NCBI GenBank assembly: GCA_024509875.1
Contig: JAMPIV010013750.1
Span: 62,001 to 126,000, forward strand
From: Oreohelix idahoensis
Taxonomy: Eukaryota; Mollusca; Gastropoda; Stylommatophora; Oreohelicidae
Length of the DNA: 64,000 nt
Direction: 5' to 3'
Both the position numbers and the translations under genes were made by a program. Of this stretch, positions 36,901 to 47,362 are shown in pieces. The notes under the pieces were generated by a model. That model had not been told where the DNA came from. It did no database searches and saw nothing but the letters and a program-made list of their open reading frames with translations. The first letter of the stretch is position 1. Every line of letters begins with the position of its first letter.

Positions 36901-37101
36901 AGTCTCAGCCTCAGCCTCAAATTGTAACTTCTTAATTTCCCTTTCAGCCTCTAACTTTCTTTCGGCTTCAAACCTTCTTTCTTCGCGTTCAATAAATTTG
37001 TCACATTCCGTGGTGACATAGGCAACCATAACTTGCCCATCTAATCCTAACTCTTTTGCAGTCTGAACAGCAGCAGATCGAAACTTGGCCAGGTCCGCCA
37101 T
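33940..37101 (-). CDS. Element A Gag-protease-integrase polyprotein
   Basis: Starts at ATG 37101. Residues 30-170: charged coiled coil with tandem EEKKLAAER units. 185-375: capsid-like region ending in a SCAN-like segment (ETYHQFSARIETYLEKW, MVLIEQLRESMAPDLRKFLMEQ). About 420-434: zinc knuckle CKNCKMNNHDTDHC (CX2CX4HX4C). About 480: protease LYDTGLDYD. 655-695: integrase H2C2 finger. Integrase core residues: VAVDLVGP at about 724, LTDNGSQ at about 784, GQVERFNG at about 817. The C-terminal tail (GWQGPYTVLEKVSRTNY, IYHVNLLKKYL) leads straight towards reverse transcriptase. The true frame is lost at about 33972, and the last codons to 33940 are out of frame. Confidence 0.92.
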   Translation of the reverse strand: MADLAKFRSAAVQTAKELGLDGQVMVAYVTTECDKFIEREERRFEAERKLEAEREIKKLQFEAEAETKRLQIEAEAKKLEAEREDKRLAAEREEKKLAAEREDKRLAAEREEKKLAAEREEKKLAAEREEKKLAAEREEKKLAAEREAEDKRLQREHELRLREFEFQGHAPENGASTFASDATASQGASTSAMNFHLDHFVEKDDDIESYLNRYELLATTYGLERERWSLKLSQGLRGAAYEVFAKMSRGDQENYDMLKQALLLRYEKNAEFYRKKIRNAKLLSGETYHQFSARIETYLEKWTSLGKTQDLKEMVLIEQLRESMAPDLRKFLMEQGAERLGELLNVAERYQAAQAEVTGNKKKQGDNFRAPQNFNKFDPKDQNKGKHQFDRPRYENKNKFPQFDERKYDERKSFNQGKRWCKNCKMNNHDTDHCRRKPPHCAAMTSGKKEKKVKPEELQEPYHPPVCEDVICNGVTIRCLYDTGLDYDSVVSSHLVQADQYTTETVEIQTATKDVATMTLPVARIKVKTRYVEGIIKAAVINEPIYPLILGCRYVFLGNPKRPVILATVQTRSQSKKEEDNPINTHPDEMRKAQAEDKTLKPCFKKLPKSHTPPGKGEFYMKNKLIYRKAGSESNGHGQLVLPTSYRTKVLELGHAIPFSGRMGISATGQRIACHYFWPGITEDIKRYVKSCPECQRVAPKHWTAPATLGEMPIVGTPFERVAVDLVGPLTRTKRRNSYILTLVDTCSMWGEAVALSSIDSKHVAEALLTIFTRLGFPNQILTDNGSQFKGKLTEEVFRIFQAKHFHCSVYHPQGNGQVERFNGTLMSILRKLAHEKPDTWDQYLHAALFAYREVPHSSTGMAPATLLFGRPIKGPLEALLRTWTDEKAEENITSSYQYVNELTTRLKTGWKLANENLKQARKKHAAYYNRKAKDRNLAVGEKVLLLLPGSQNKLQIGWQGPYTVLEKVSRTNYKIDKKGKEKIYHVNLLKKYLEREHQEETHLLTLSIAMEMKKEPLSSFEYPLHPCETAAQVKISTHLTKNSERESATGSK
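36655..36910 (-). repeat. In-frame minisatellite in element A Gag
   Basis: Tandem 27-base units (plus-strand core CTGCAGCTAATTTCTTCT), seven to nine copies, coding for nine-residue units EEKKLAAER or EDKRLAAER. Element B has far fewer units at the same place. Confidence 0.8.
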
Positions 37102-37280
37102 TGTCTATCAGGTAAATTTATACAATGTCTAACCAACAATTCACTCTCTAAATATATATCTAATGGACAACACAGGCACCGTGAGCTCAACCTTATTTAA
37201 TTCCACCCAAGGATACCTTTTAATTCTTATATTCCCTGAAGTGAATTACCCCCAATATTTTTAATAGGGAAAGATTCAAA

Positions 37281-37298
37281 ATCCCGGACGAGCCCCCA
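37281..37298 (-). other. Primer binding site of element A, tRNA-Pro
   Basis: The minus strand reads TGGGGGCTCGTCCGGGAT, five bases (TATAT) after the LTR end. These 18 bases equal the tRNA-Pro primer site well known from murine leukaemia virus. The match seems to run on with TTTGAA-like sequence. Confidence 0.85.
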
Positions 37299-37303
37299 AT
37301 ATA

Positions 37304-39866
37304 TGTGGTGAAGTGGGATGTTATAAATATTTATAGGGGACTTAGTGTACTGACTGAGATCAGCTGTGAAGGTATCTATATCTAATAAGAGTAGTGTATT
37401 ATAGATAACCTTACTTGCTGCCACATATATATATATCTCAGTCAGAATTATTCTGGAATAGTGTGATGACTACGTTGTATGTCTAGGGTATATGTATGAT
37501 GAAGTGTAAGTCATAACAACAACAGACAGATAAACAATTTAATTTATTCCACCACACTTGACAACACTGTGACACTCACATACATATAACACTCAAAAGG
37601 ATATCTTAAAGGAGTCACTGATAACTTTTCAAATAACAATATGTATTCATTGCTGTTATGAATGAATATGTGTCCTGATTCAAATACAAAGGGAACCAGG
37701 AATCACAATCAATTTTAATTACAAGTTATATGTACAGAATTTCTCAATATGAATATTGTAGTGACATATATTATTAAAAGTATCCTATGTGTGTCAGTTG
37801 TGTAGTAGTAATATGAGGTAATACTGGTTTTGTTTTGTTCAAGCTCTGTTGGTATTTGTCATCATGACTTCAATAGTTTGTCTTTATGGGAGCTAGTATT
37901 GGAGATGTTCTCAGTTCCTGTTATTAAAACAATTTACTTCCCCTCTTAAGTTTATGTTACAATGTTATTTTAAGATGGGGTACATAATTTTGAGCTCAGC
38001 TGGCCACATCAGCTTATCTTGCGTGATGGCGGCAGGAAAAGACTCCTCTGCTCGATTTCTCCCCTGTGCTCTGGAGACACCTCACTGATAGCTAAATGGA
38101 CCAAGGAGTATGCTGTCCGACTCTGGATTCAGCAAAGCTCTGACCAGGTGCTGCTCAATACCATCAAGACCACGGTCCCTGAAAACAAGAAGGATGTACC
38201 TTCTACTTCATAACTAATTTATACTCTCTTTACACTGAGCACAATACATCACAAACATTGAGTTCAGAGCGTTAGGCCAACTGTCAGCTTCATCTGAAAT
38301 ACTTTATACCAGTATTAACCTCCTTAATGGTTACTACGCCTCTGCACTTCCAGCATTATTTCTGTCTAATCAATAATTCTTGTCAGTTCCAGAGCGTTAG
38401 GCCAACTGAGCTTCATCTGCTTTCTACAATCAAACTGATACTTTATACCAGGCATTAACCTCCTTACTCCATTGGTTATCTTACGCCTCTGCACTTCCAG
38501 CATTATTTCTGTCTAATCAATAATCTAGGTGTCAGTGTACTGTTTGGCCATTCCATGCCGTTTTACTTTCCTCCGACACCTTCTGTTCAGGCTGGAGCAT
38601 TATAGGCTTTACATCATGTTTGCTACTGAACTACACATATATACAGGCATAAATTAACAATTCACATTCAATTTTCATTAAAAGATACTGAATGTTTCAA
38701 GCTTACCACAATTCATGGAAACAAACACAGATACGTTGATTAGCAATGAATTCTGGCACAAATACTGGCACAAATTCCCATCTGCTTATGTTTCAGGCTT
38801 TTATTTTAGCAAAAATGTGAGCTGGCTTCAACGCACTGTTGCTTTATCAAGCTTATTTGAACTAGTGGTCTCGAACTAACGCTCCTAAGTGAGTATATCA
38901 GCGAGTCTGGCCAATGGAGCCACGTTTCGACAAGGGTTTGAAAAAATTTTAACTTCCTACGTCTCCCCTAACAACCAAAGATAGTATTTATAGTCCGACC
39001 AATCGTGTTTAGTCTTATATTTGTTGCGCTCCAATCAATTTGGAGTTTACATGGTAGGCTATTTCTGTACGTAAGGTTTTTTCAAACACGTTATAAAAAA
39101 ATTTTATGAGCAGAAATGATTTCATGCTGTCAGGCATCCCCACTATTTTATTTTGGTTATAACTTGTTAATTCCTAGACTATTTGCGTAACGTTTTACAT
39201 ATTCTTTGTCAGCAAACCCTAAGGAACCCAAATATACAAATTTAAAAGAGCTAAGTGGCTGCGTTCACAATATGCAATTTCTTCGACCTCCTGTTTCGAA
39301 GATGTGCTGTCTGGGTACTGTAATGTTTTCAAACGTAAACCCATCTAATGTTATCTTTTCTAATAAGCGTTTTTCGTGATTTTAAAACCTAACTCTGGGA
39401 AGGGTAGTGAATTTATCACTGTCCGTCTGAAAAAAAAGTTAGTGCATGTGGCCTTACACGCGTGATAGTAGTAATTGTGTATCGCGCGACGCGTGTTGCA
39501 TGCGTTCCTGATTTTCAGCCCTCCCTCTCTCTTTCTATTTGAGTCCATCTGTTCGTTCGTTTTGGTAACGCAGTATAATTAATGTTAGGATTAATTTAGG
39601 TCATTACTCAGTCTGCCTCTCAATGTTTTTCCAAGAAATACAGCACACGTTTCATTGAAGAAAGCGGGTAATAATATAGTAGGCTTTTACTATCAACGTG
39701 AAAGCGTTACAATTTGCAGACGAAGCATAAAACAAAGGGGATTTCGAGTACATTCCTTGTGACAGCACTGTTATTTTACCATTGCTCTTTTCTTTATTAG
39801 AATTTATTTGTTAAGCTTTACATTTACCTTTTAATTTATATATGTGGATTAGAATATTCCACGACA
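37304..39866 (-). repeat. 5' LTR of element A
   Basis: 2563 bases, about 145 longer than the 3' LTR. The excess lies at about 38370-38525, where a block starting at GAGCGTTAGGCCAACTG is present twice in diverged form. Elsewhere it matches 30081-32498 closely. Confidence 0.95.
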
Positions 39867-39871
39867 GTTAC
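39867..39871. repeat. Target site duplication GTTAC, right of element A
   Basis: Second copy of GTTAC; the LINE1 frame resumes here. Confidence 0.92.
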
Positions 39872-41793
39872 TATGCTTCCTAGGTAAGTAAATGTGTCTG
39901 TCTGTTCTAACTTCTGGTTCCTTACTGTTATTGGCTCAGGATTGCCCACATTTAGTGTCATGACCTCTGTCTTCCTCAAATTGATGTTCAGGCCAACCTG
40001 CTGGCCATACTTATTCAGTCTATCGGTTTTGTCTTGAATGTGTTGATGTGAATGCGCGAGTAGTGCAATGTCATCTGCATATTGCAGGTCTTCCAGTGTA
40101 GAAAACGTTGTCCATCTAATTCCTCTTGGACTGCCCTCTGTTGTCTGGCACATCACCAAATCTATGACTGTCAAAAATAATGTTGTTGATAAGGGGCATC
40201 CCTGTCGTACTCCTGTTTTTACTTCGAAAGTTACATTACTCGATCCAACACTGCACGTAAAATTAGAATAGAGGCTTTTTATGATGGAAACAATGCGGCT
40301 GGGAATTCCATAAGCCCTCAAAATTTTCCATAGGCTGTCCCTGTGTATGCTGTCAAAAGCCTTTTCAAAATCAACAAAGTTAACGTACTGCTGTCTCTGC
40401 CATTCTGAGCACTGCTCTATAATGTTCCTGAGGGTAAATATATGATCTGCACATCTTCTGTTCTTTCTGAAGCCCGCTTGTTCTTTCCTCAGTTTATGGT
40501 CAACTGCTTTTGAAATTCTCTGGATGATTATCCTGCCTAGTATTTTGCTGGGAACTGAGAGGAGGGTAATTCCTCTCCAGTTGTTGCAGTCTGCAAGGTC
40601 GCCCTTCTTGGGCAATTTGACAATTATTCCTTTACTCCACTCTGTTGGTGTTGTCTCAGTTTCCCAGATTTGTGCAAATAGTGGTTCTAATAGTTCTGTT
40701 GCTAGTTCAGGGTCTGTTTTAAATAGCTCAGCATTTAGATTGTCTTGACCAGGCGCTTTTCCATTTTTTAGCCCTTTGATGGCTGTGATGATTTCTTCTT
40801 TTCGTGGAATGTGTGTATTTACATCTAAGTCACTTTCAGCCTCAGGAATATTCAGCTGAGTCTCTGGTGGTTCCTTATTCAGTGTTTCTCTGAAGTGCTC
40901 TGCCCATCTTGTTTCCTGCCCCTCTGCTGTGGTGATGAGATTTCCTTGCTTGTCTCTTACTAACGTTATGTTGTTTGCACCTCGTTTTCCACTGATAGTT
41001 TTAGTTATTTTATAGACTGTGCTTTGTTTATTTTTCAGTGCTGTCTCTTCTGCCTGTCTTGCAAGGTCATCCAGAAATATCCTTTTGTTAGCACGGGTTT
41101 GACGTTTTACTTCCTTGTCCAGCTGACTGTACTGTTCACAATATATTGCCTTTAACCTGGGAGACTTAGCTTCTGGTTTCTTTCTTTTCATTTCCTTTCT
41201 CTTCGTTATGGTGTTTAGTGTTTCTGGTGTTATCCAGTCTTTGCTCTTTCTTTCCTGGAATCCCAAGCATGACTTGCTGCTTTCTTTGTATATTGTTGAG
41301 ATGGTGTTGAATTTCTGGTCGACATCGTCGGTCTCTGTTCTTTCCTGGCTTTTGGTAATCAGATATCGTCTCTTTACGTCAACCACGAACGCTTTTCTGG
41401 TGATGGGGTCCTTAAGTTTCGTGATGTTGTATCTTTTCTGTTTGGCTACAGCTGGTCTAGCAGCTCTGAGTTTCACCTTCAGTCTTGCTACTACTAGGTG
41501 ATGATCACTTCCCACATCTGCGCCTCTTCTTACTTTCACGTCTTGTAGTGCATGTCTCCATCTGCCATTGATCATTATGTGATCTATCTGGTTTTTGTCT
41601 CGTCCGTTTGGTGATTCCCATGTTAACTTGTGCACTTCTTTGTGTTGAAAAAGTGTTCCTCGAATGACCAGGCTTTTAATACTGCAGAAGCTTATTAATT
41701 TGTCCCCATTCTCATTTACTGTTCCACTGCGACATTTCCCCATTACTCTTTCGTTATGATTATTGTGTGTTCCAACTTTCGCATTTAGGTCTC
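39867..41793 (-). CDS. LINE1: endonuclease end and reverse transcriptase (RTE-like)
   Basis: Central piece of LINE1, one open frame between elements B and A. It starts at the endonuclease motif DLNAKVG (the preceding MGD lies across element B at 50813), then IDHIMINGRWRHAL and the catalytic SDHH. Reverse transcriptase: GKAPGQDNLNAELFK, NWRGITLLSVPSKI, EQAGFRKNRRCADHI, FVDFEKAFDSIHR, GVRQGCPLS, catalytic YADD (LQYADDIALL, about 40070-40090), GLNINLRKTEVM. The frame runs on to YLGSIV at the A junction. Endonuclease nicks the target and reverse transcriptase copies element RNA onto it. The length summed over the three pieces, about 3.2 kb, fits an RTE element. Apart from the two insertions and one missing base in the last piece, the ORF looks intact. 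Confidence 0.9.
41789..41793. repeat. Target site duplication GTCTC, left of element B
   Basis: GTCTC precedes the left LTR and recurs at 50813-50817 after the right LTR, both in the LINE1 endonuclease. Confidence 0.92.
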
Positions 41794-44216
41794 TGTGGTA
41801 AAATGGGATGTTATAAATATTTATAGGGGACTTAGTGTACTGACTGAGATCAGCTGTGAAGGTATCTATATCTAATAAGAGTAGTGTATTATAGATAACC
41901 TTACTTACTGCCACATATGTATACCTCAGTCAGAATTATTCTGGAATAGTGTGATGACTACGTTATATGTCTAGGGTATGTGTATGATGAAGTGTAAGTC
42001 ATAACAACAACAGACAGATAAACAATTTAATTTATTCCACCACACTTGACAACACTGTGACACTCACATACATATAACACTCTAATAGGATATCTTAAAG
42101 GAGTCACTGATAATTTTTCAAATAACAATATGTATTCAGTGCTGTCATGAATGTATATGTGTCCTGATTCAAATACAAAGGGAACCAGGAATCACAATCA
42201 ATTTTAATTACAAGTTATATGTACAGAATTTATTAATATGATTCGTGTAGTGACATATATTATTAATGGTATCCTATGTGTGTCAGTTGTGTAGTGGTAA
42301 TATGAGGTAATACTGGTTTTGTTTCGTTCAAGCTCTGTTGGTATTTGTCATCATGACTTCAATAGTTTGTTTCTATTGGAACTAGTATTGGAGATGTTCT
42401 CAGTTCCTGGTATTAAAACAATTAAATTCCCCTCTTAATTTTAGTTTACAATGTCATTTTAAGATGGGGGTACGTACTGTTGAGCTCCATGGCCACACTC
42501 TCTTATCTTGCGTGATGACTGCAGTAAAAGACTCCTCCGCTCGTTTACTTAAATGAGTTCTGGAGCCACCCCACTGGTTGCTATATGGACCAAGGAGTAT
42601 GCTGTCCACCTCTGGCTTCAGCAAAGCTCTGACCAGGTGCTGCTCAATAACTTTAAGACCACGGTCCCTGAAACAAGAAGGTTGTACCTTCTACGTCAGA
42701 ACTAATTTATACTCCATTTCTACACTGAGCACAATACATCACAAACATTGAGTTCAGAGCGTTAGGCCAACTGTCAGCTTCATCTGAAATACTTTATACC
42801 AGTATTTCCCTCCCTAATGGTTACTACGCCTCTGCAATTCCAGCATTATTTCTTTCTAGTTAATAATCTAGGTGTCAGTGTACTGTTTGGCCATTCCATG
42901 CAGTTTTACTTTCCTCCGACACCTTCTGTTCAGGCTGGAGCACTATAGGCTTTACATCATGTTCGCTACTGAACTACACATATATACAGACATAAATTAT
43001 CAATTACATTCAATTTTCATTAAAAGATATTGAATATTTCAAGCTTACCACAATTCATGGAAATAATAATAAACAGTTTCGTTGACTGGCAATGAATATA
43101 GCACAACTCCGATCTGCCGATGTCCCAGGCTTTATTTTATAAAAAATATACACTGGTGCTCAACGTACTGTTTCTTAGTAGGTTTATTACAAGATGTGGC
43201 AATGAACAGACGCTCTGAATTGAGTATATTCCTAGCTCTACCCAATCAAACCATGTCTACACATCTTTTCAAAAAAGTACCCCTATCTCACGTTTCCCCT
43301 GACAACACAAGATAGTATTTATAGTCCGACCAATCGTGTTTAGTCTTTCATTTGTTGCGCTCCAATCAAATAGGAGTTAACATGGTAGGCTATTTCCGTA
43401 ACGTAATGTTTCTTCAAACACGTTATTAAAAAAATTTTATGAGCAGAAATGATTTCATGCTGTCAGGCACCCCCACTATTTTATTTTGGCCATAACTTGG
43501 TAATTCCTAGACTATTTGCGTAACGTTTTACATATTCTTTGTCAGCAAACCCTAAGGAATCCAAATATCTCAATCTAAGGGAGCTAGGTGGCTGCGTTCA
43601 AAATGTGCATTTTCTACCACCTCCTGTTCACTTCAATCCCCATGTGGTGTCTGGGTACTGTCATGTTTTCAAACGTAAACCGGTATAATGTCATAATTCC
43701 CAATAAGCGTTTTTCAGGATTTTAAAACCTAACTCTGGGAAGGGTAGTGAATTTTATCACTGTCGATTTGAAATAAAGTTAGTGCATGTGGCCTTACACG
43801 CGTGATGGCAGCAATTGTGTATCGCGCGACGCGTGTTTAGTGTTGCAGGTGTCCCTGCTTTCTGCCTCTCCCTTCTCTCTATCCTTTAGTCCATCTGTCT
43901 TTTAGTTACGCCGTGTATAAAATGGAATGAATGAAATATTAAATTTAGGTCATTGATCAGCTTGCGTATCTCAAGGTTTTTCCAAGAAATACAGTACACG
44001 TTTCATTGAAGAAAGCGGGTAATAATACAGTAGGCTTTTACTATCAACGTGAAAGCGTTACAATTTGCAGACGAAGTAGAAAACAAGGGGGATTTCGAGT
44101 ACAGTCATTGTGACAGCACTGTTCTTTACCATTCTTCTTTCCTTTTATTAAATTTATTTGTTAGGCTTTCCATTTACGTTTTAATTTATATATGGGGATT
44201 AGAATAATTCACGACA
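41794..44216 (-). repeat. 3' LTR of element B
   Basis: 2423 bases, almost identical to 48391-50812 and recognisably related to the A LTRs, but with many substitutions and a different right half (43080-43900). Confidence 0.95.
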
Positions 44217-44227
44217 TCTCCCCTCTT
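44217..44227 (-). other. Polypurine tract of element B
   Basis: AAGAGGGGAGA on the minus strand, abutting the 3' LTR, as in element A. Confidence 0.8.
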
Positions 44228-44283
44228 AAAACAGACATTATATGTCAGTCCTTTATTCTATATACACATAGAGAAATTTATTA

Positions 44284-45861
44284 TTATTGCTGGGGTTTAC
44301 GGTGATTCTCATCACACGGATGGCGGCTTAAAAAATCCGCTCCCAAATTTGTTTTTCCAGATATATACTCAATGCTAAAATTTTAGGGAGCCAAAAGCAA
44401 GGACCATCGGAGTAACCTAGAGTTCTCATGCCTAGCCTGGGCTAGAAACGATAAAGGTTTGTGATCCGTTTGCAACTTAAATGCCTTCCCATACAGATAA
44501 ATATTGAATTTCTTTATTGCCCATATTACTGCAAGACATTCTTTTTCGCTAGTTGAGTAGTTGATTTCAGCTTTATTCAATTTTCTGCTAGCATATGCCA
44601 CTGGGCTTAATTCCCCATCCAATGCATCTGATTTCTGTAGTAGAGTTGCACCCAACCCAATATTACTGGCATCCGTCCTTACTATGAATTCTTGACTTAA
44701 GTCAGGTAATTTCAAAATAGGTTTACTTGTGAGCTTTTCCTTCAATTCTTGGTAAGCCATTTCACATTGTGGTGTCCATGTAATGCGATCTGGATGTCCT
44801 TTACGTGTCAAATCAGTTAACGGTGCACATATGGAATTAAAGTTTTTGATATACTTCTGGTAGAAACCACATTATGAGACAAAGGATCTCACGTCCTTCT
44901 TGGTTTGTGGTCTCGGGGCTTTCTTTAGTTTCTCTAAATTCTTTGGGTCAGGGTTCATGTTTCCCTGATAAACTGTGTGTCCCAAAAATTCCAATTCTTT
45001 ACATCCAACGCAACATTTGGTTGGTCGGGCTGTTAAATTTGCTTCCCTAAGTCGATCAAACAGCATCTTCAGAGAGTCAATGTGTTCCTCAAATGTTTCT
45101 GTTGCTATAAGGATATCATCCATGAAATTTGTTATACATGGATTATTCAGAGGGTCCAATAATTTTCTCATCATTCTAGAGAAGACACTAGGCGCATTCT
45201 TCAATCCAAATGGCAATCTATTAAACTCATAGTGTCCTTCTGAGGTACTAAAAGCTAGGTATGGTCTAACCTCAGGCTTTACTGGAATCTGATAGTATCC
45301 TTTACTCAGATCCACTTTTGAGAAATATTTAGCTTTATTTAGTCTGGCAAACAGCTGATTTGTATCCGGCAATGGATCCACCTGTCCTTCTGTAATAGCA
45401 TTCAGTCTCCTGTAATCTATACAGAGTCTATGTTCTCCAGAAGGCTTCCTTAAGAGTACAACACCGGAACTATATGAGGATTCACTGTGTGAAATAATTC
45501 CTTCTTTCAATAGATAGTCTATCTCTTCCTTCAAAGCTTTCTCCTTAGCAAACGGAATCGAATATGGTTTCATACAGACAGGTGTGGGGTCTATCAGTTT
45601 CATATCATATTCCAATAGGTTTGTATGCCCTGGTCGGTCTGTTAACACCTCTGCATGATTATTTAGAACCTGTTGCATTCTCTCTTTCTGAGTTTTCGTT
45701 AAATGTGTACTGATTTTCACCTGTGCTGCTGTCTCACAGGGGTGTAATGGATATTCAAATGATGAAAGTGGTTCCTTTTTCATCTCCATGGCGATGGACA
45801 AGGTCAACAAGTGTGTCTCTTCCTGATGTTCTCTTTCCAAATATTTCTTCAGGAGATTCAC
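44284..45861 (-). pseudogene. Element B reverse transcriptase and RNase H
   Basis: Same domains as A: LCIDYRRLN, FSKVDLSKGYYQIPV, FMDD near 45120, RNase H VRTDASNIGLG, LQTDHKPL. Two nonsense codons interrupt it. A TAA at about 44872 replaces a Leu codon of A (FVSLCGFY). A TAG at about 44383 replaces a Tyr codon. Past the second stop the frame keeps the true RNase H end (ISGKTNLGADFLSRHP) to a stop at 44284, which A has lost. The links to the integrase tail and to RT through the run of four T near 45693 are in frame, unlike in A. Confidence 0.88.
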
Positions 45862-46202
45862 ATGATAGATTTTTTTCTTTCCCCTTCTTATCTATCTTAT
45901 AATTTGTTCTAGACACCTTCTCTAAAACTGTATATGGACCTTGCCATCCAATCTGTAATTTATTCTGACTCCCGGGGAGAAGAAGCAGTACCTTCTCTCC
46001 CACAGCCAAATCTCTGTCTTTCGCCTTCCTGTTATAATAGGCAGCATGTTTCTTCCTGGCTTGTTTCAAATTTTCATTGGCAAGTTTCCAGCCAGTTTTT
46101 AAACGAGTGGTCAGCTCATTCACATATTGGTATGAAGATGTAATGTTTTCCTCTGCCTTTTCATCAGTCCACGTTCTTAACAAAGCTACATATGGACCTT
46201 TA
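45755..46202 (-). pseudogene. Element B integrase C-terminal tail
   Basis: Matches the A integrase after the catalytic core: LLRTWTDEKAEENITSSYQYV, then VGEKVLLLLPGSQNKLQIGWQGPYTVLEKV. An extra T near 45870-45876 (six T against five in A) shifts the frame before HVNLLKKYL, which continues in the 44872-45861 frame. The catalytic core that should precede it is missing. Confidence 0.8.
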
Positions 46203-46770
46203 ATTTTGTGGACCTATTTGTCCATGCACCGGTATGGTCTCTTCCACTCGAAGCTCTGTAGTGATGATTTTTCTTCCCAGAATTATCATGCATAAAACGA
46301 CCGCTACCAATTTTTCTTTTGGGGCTTTCTCCCCACTTAAAATTCTTGATGAGAGATTTCCTCTCTACATCCTCTTCCTCCAGTTTGTTTAAGTCCGATT
46401 GAGGGATTTTCGGCTTATCCTGGGGTAAGACATCTTTTTGCACTCTCCGCATAGTGGCCATTGTAAAATAGTTAAGTGAAGCTTGTCCGTGAAAAGGGGC
46501 TTCCCATTCCATTTGGTCCACTTTATCAAATCTATTTTTTCTTTTTATTATCAGGCCTAATTTTGCCCCGTGGCGTGTCCAGGTCCTGATCAATGTTCCC
46601 ACTTGTGGGTGTTCCCTCATGTGCTATGCTACACCTTTCTACAAAATTCTCAATGTCCCATCTTGCTTTGGGCCAATAATAATGGTGAGCCACCTTTTGA
46701 ATGATGGTACCTATCTTCTCATGGTCCCCATCTGGTTTCACATGTAGGCTCCTTATTAAGTCTGCCCTAT
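46203..46770 (-). other. Foreign segment replacing the integrase core in element B
   Basis: Homology to A stops at about 46203 and resumes at about 46770. In between are frames reading HYYWPKARWDIENFVERC, which recalls an integrase zinc-finger end, and a basic segment (EEEDVERKSLIKNFKWGES, then FMHDNSGKKNHHYRASSGRD) that I do not recognise. The D, D and E residues of integrase are not found. It may come from recombination with another element subfamily. Confidence 0.6.
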
Positions 46771-47362
46771 ATCTTTTAGGAAGTACCAGCTGTCCCTGAC
46801 CTTTGGATCTAGCTCCAGTCTTCCTATACATCAACTTGTTTTTCATGTAAAAATCTCCCTTGCCTGGAGTTGTATGACAAGTTGACAATTTCCTGAAACA
46901 AGGCTTGAGTGTTTTATCCTCAGCCTGTGCCTTCCTCATCTCTTCTGGAGTGGTATCTAACATAATATCCTCCTCCTGTCTTGAGGTCGACCTGACCTGA
47001 AGGGTGGCCATATACACAGGTTTCCTTCTGCAACGGTCAGTGTCATTATTGTTCATCTTACAATTCTTACACCACCTTTTTCCTTGGTTGAAAGATTTTC
47101 TTTCATCATATTTCCTTTCATCGAATTGTGGGGTTTTATTTTTATTTTCATACCGTGGCCTATCAAACTGGTGCTTACCTTTGTTTTGATCCCTAGGATC
47201 AAATTTATTAAAGTTCTGTGGTGCCCTAAAGTTATCCACTTGTTTCTTTTTATTACCTGTTACCTCTTCTTGTGCTGCTTGATACCTTTCAGCAACATTT
47301 AGCAACTCACCCAGCCTCTCTGCACCTTGTTCCATGAGAAACTTTCTCAGGTCTGGAGCCAT
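46770..47362 (-). pseudogene. Element B Gag C-terminus, zinc knuckle and linker, protease deleted
   Basis: Continues Gag in a second frame: LRKFLMEQGAERLGELLNVAERYQ, then zinc knuckle CKNCKMNNNDTDRC near 47035-47080. It jumps from RRKP directly to VYMATLQVRS, skipping the protease region present in A (about 35420-35790). The following linker (EEMRKAQAEDKTLKPCF...) is homologous to A but noticeably more diverged than the rest. Confidence 0.8.

Larger units (their letters stand above)
30081..39866 (-). mobile_element. LTR retrotransposon A, Gmr1-like, full length, about 9.8 kb
   Basis: Minus-strand element with LTRs at 30081-32498 and 37304-39866 and target duplication GTTAC. Domain order is Gag, protease, integrase, reverse transcriptase, RNase H. 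It has a perfect tRNA-Pro primer site and a clear polypurine tract. Paired LTRs differ at roughly ten positions plus one extra block of about 145 bases in the right copy, so insertion is recent. Two single-base homopolymer changes break pol. It lies in the reverse transcriptase thumb region of LINE1. Confidence 0.95.

Noticed and set aside
46186..46620. An envelope or accessory gene in element B
   Set aside because: No signal peptide or membrane segment; the block sits inside the integrase position, so a replacement by recombination is simpler.
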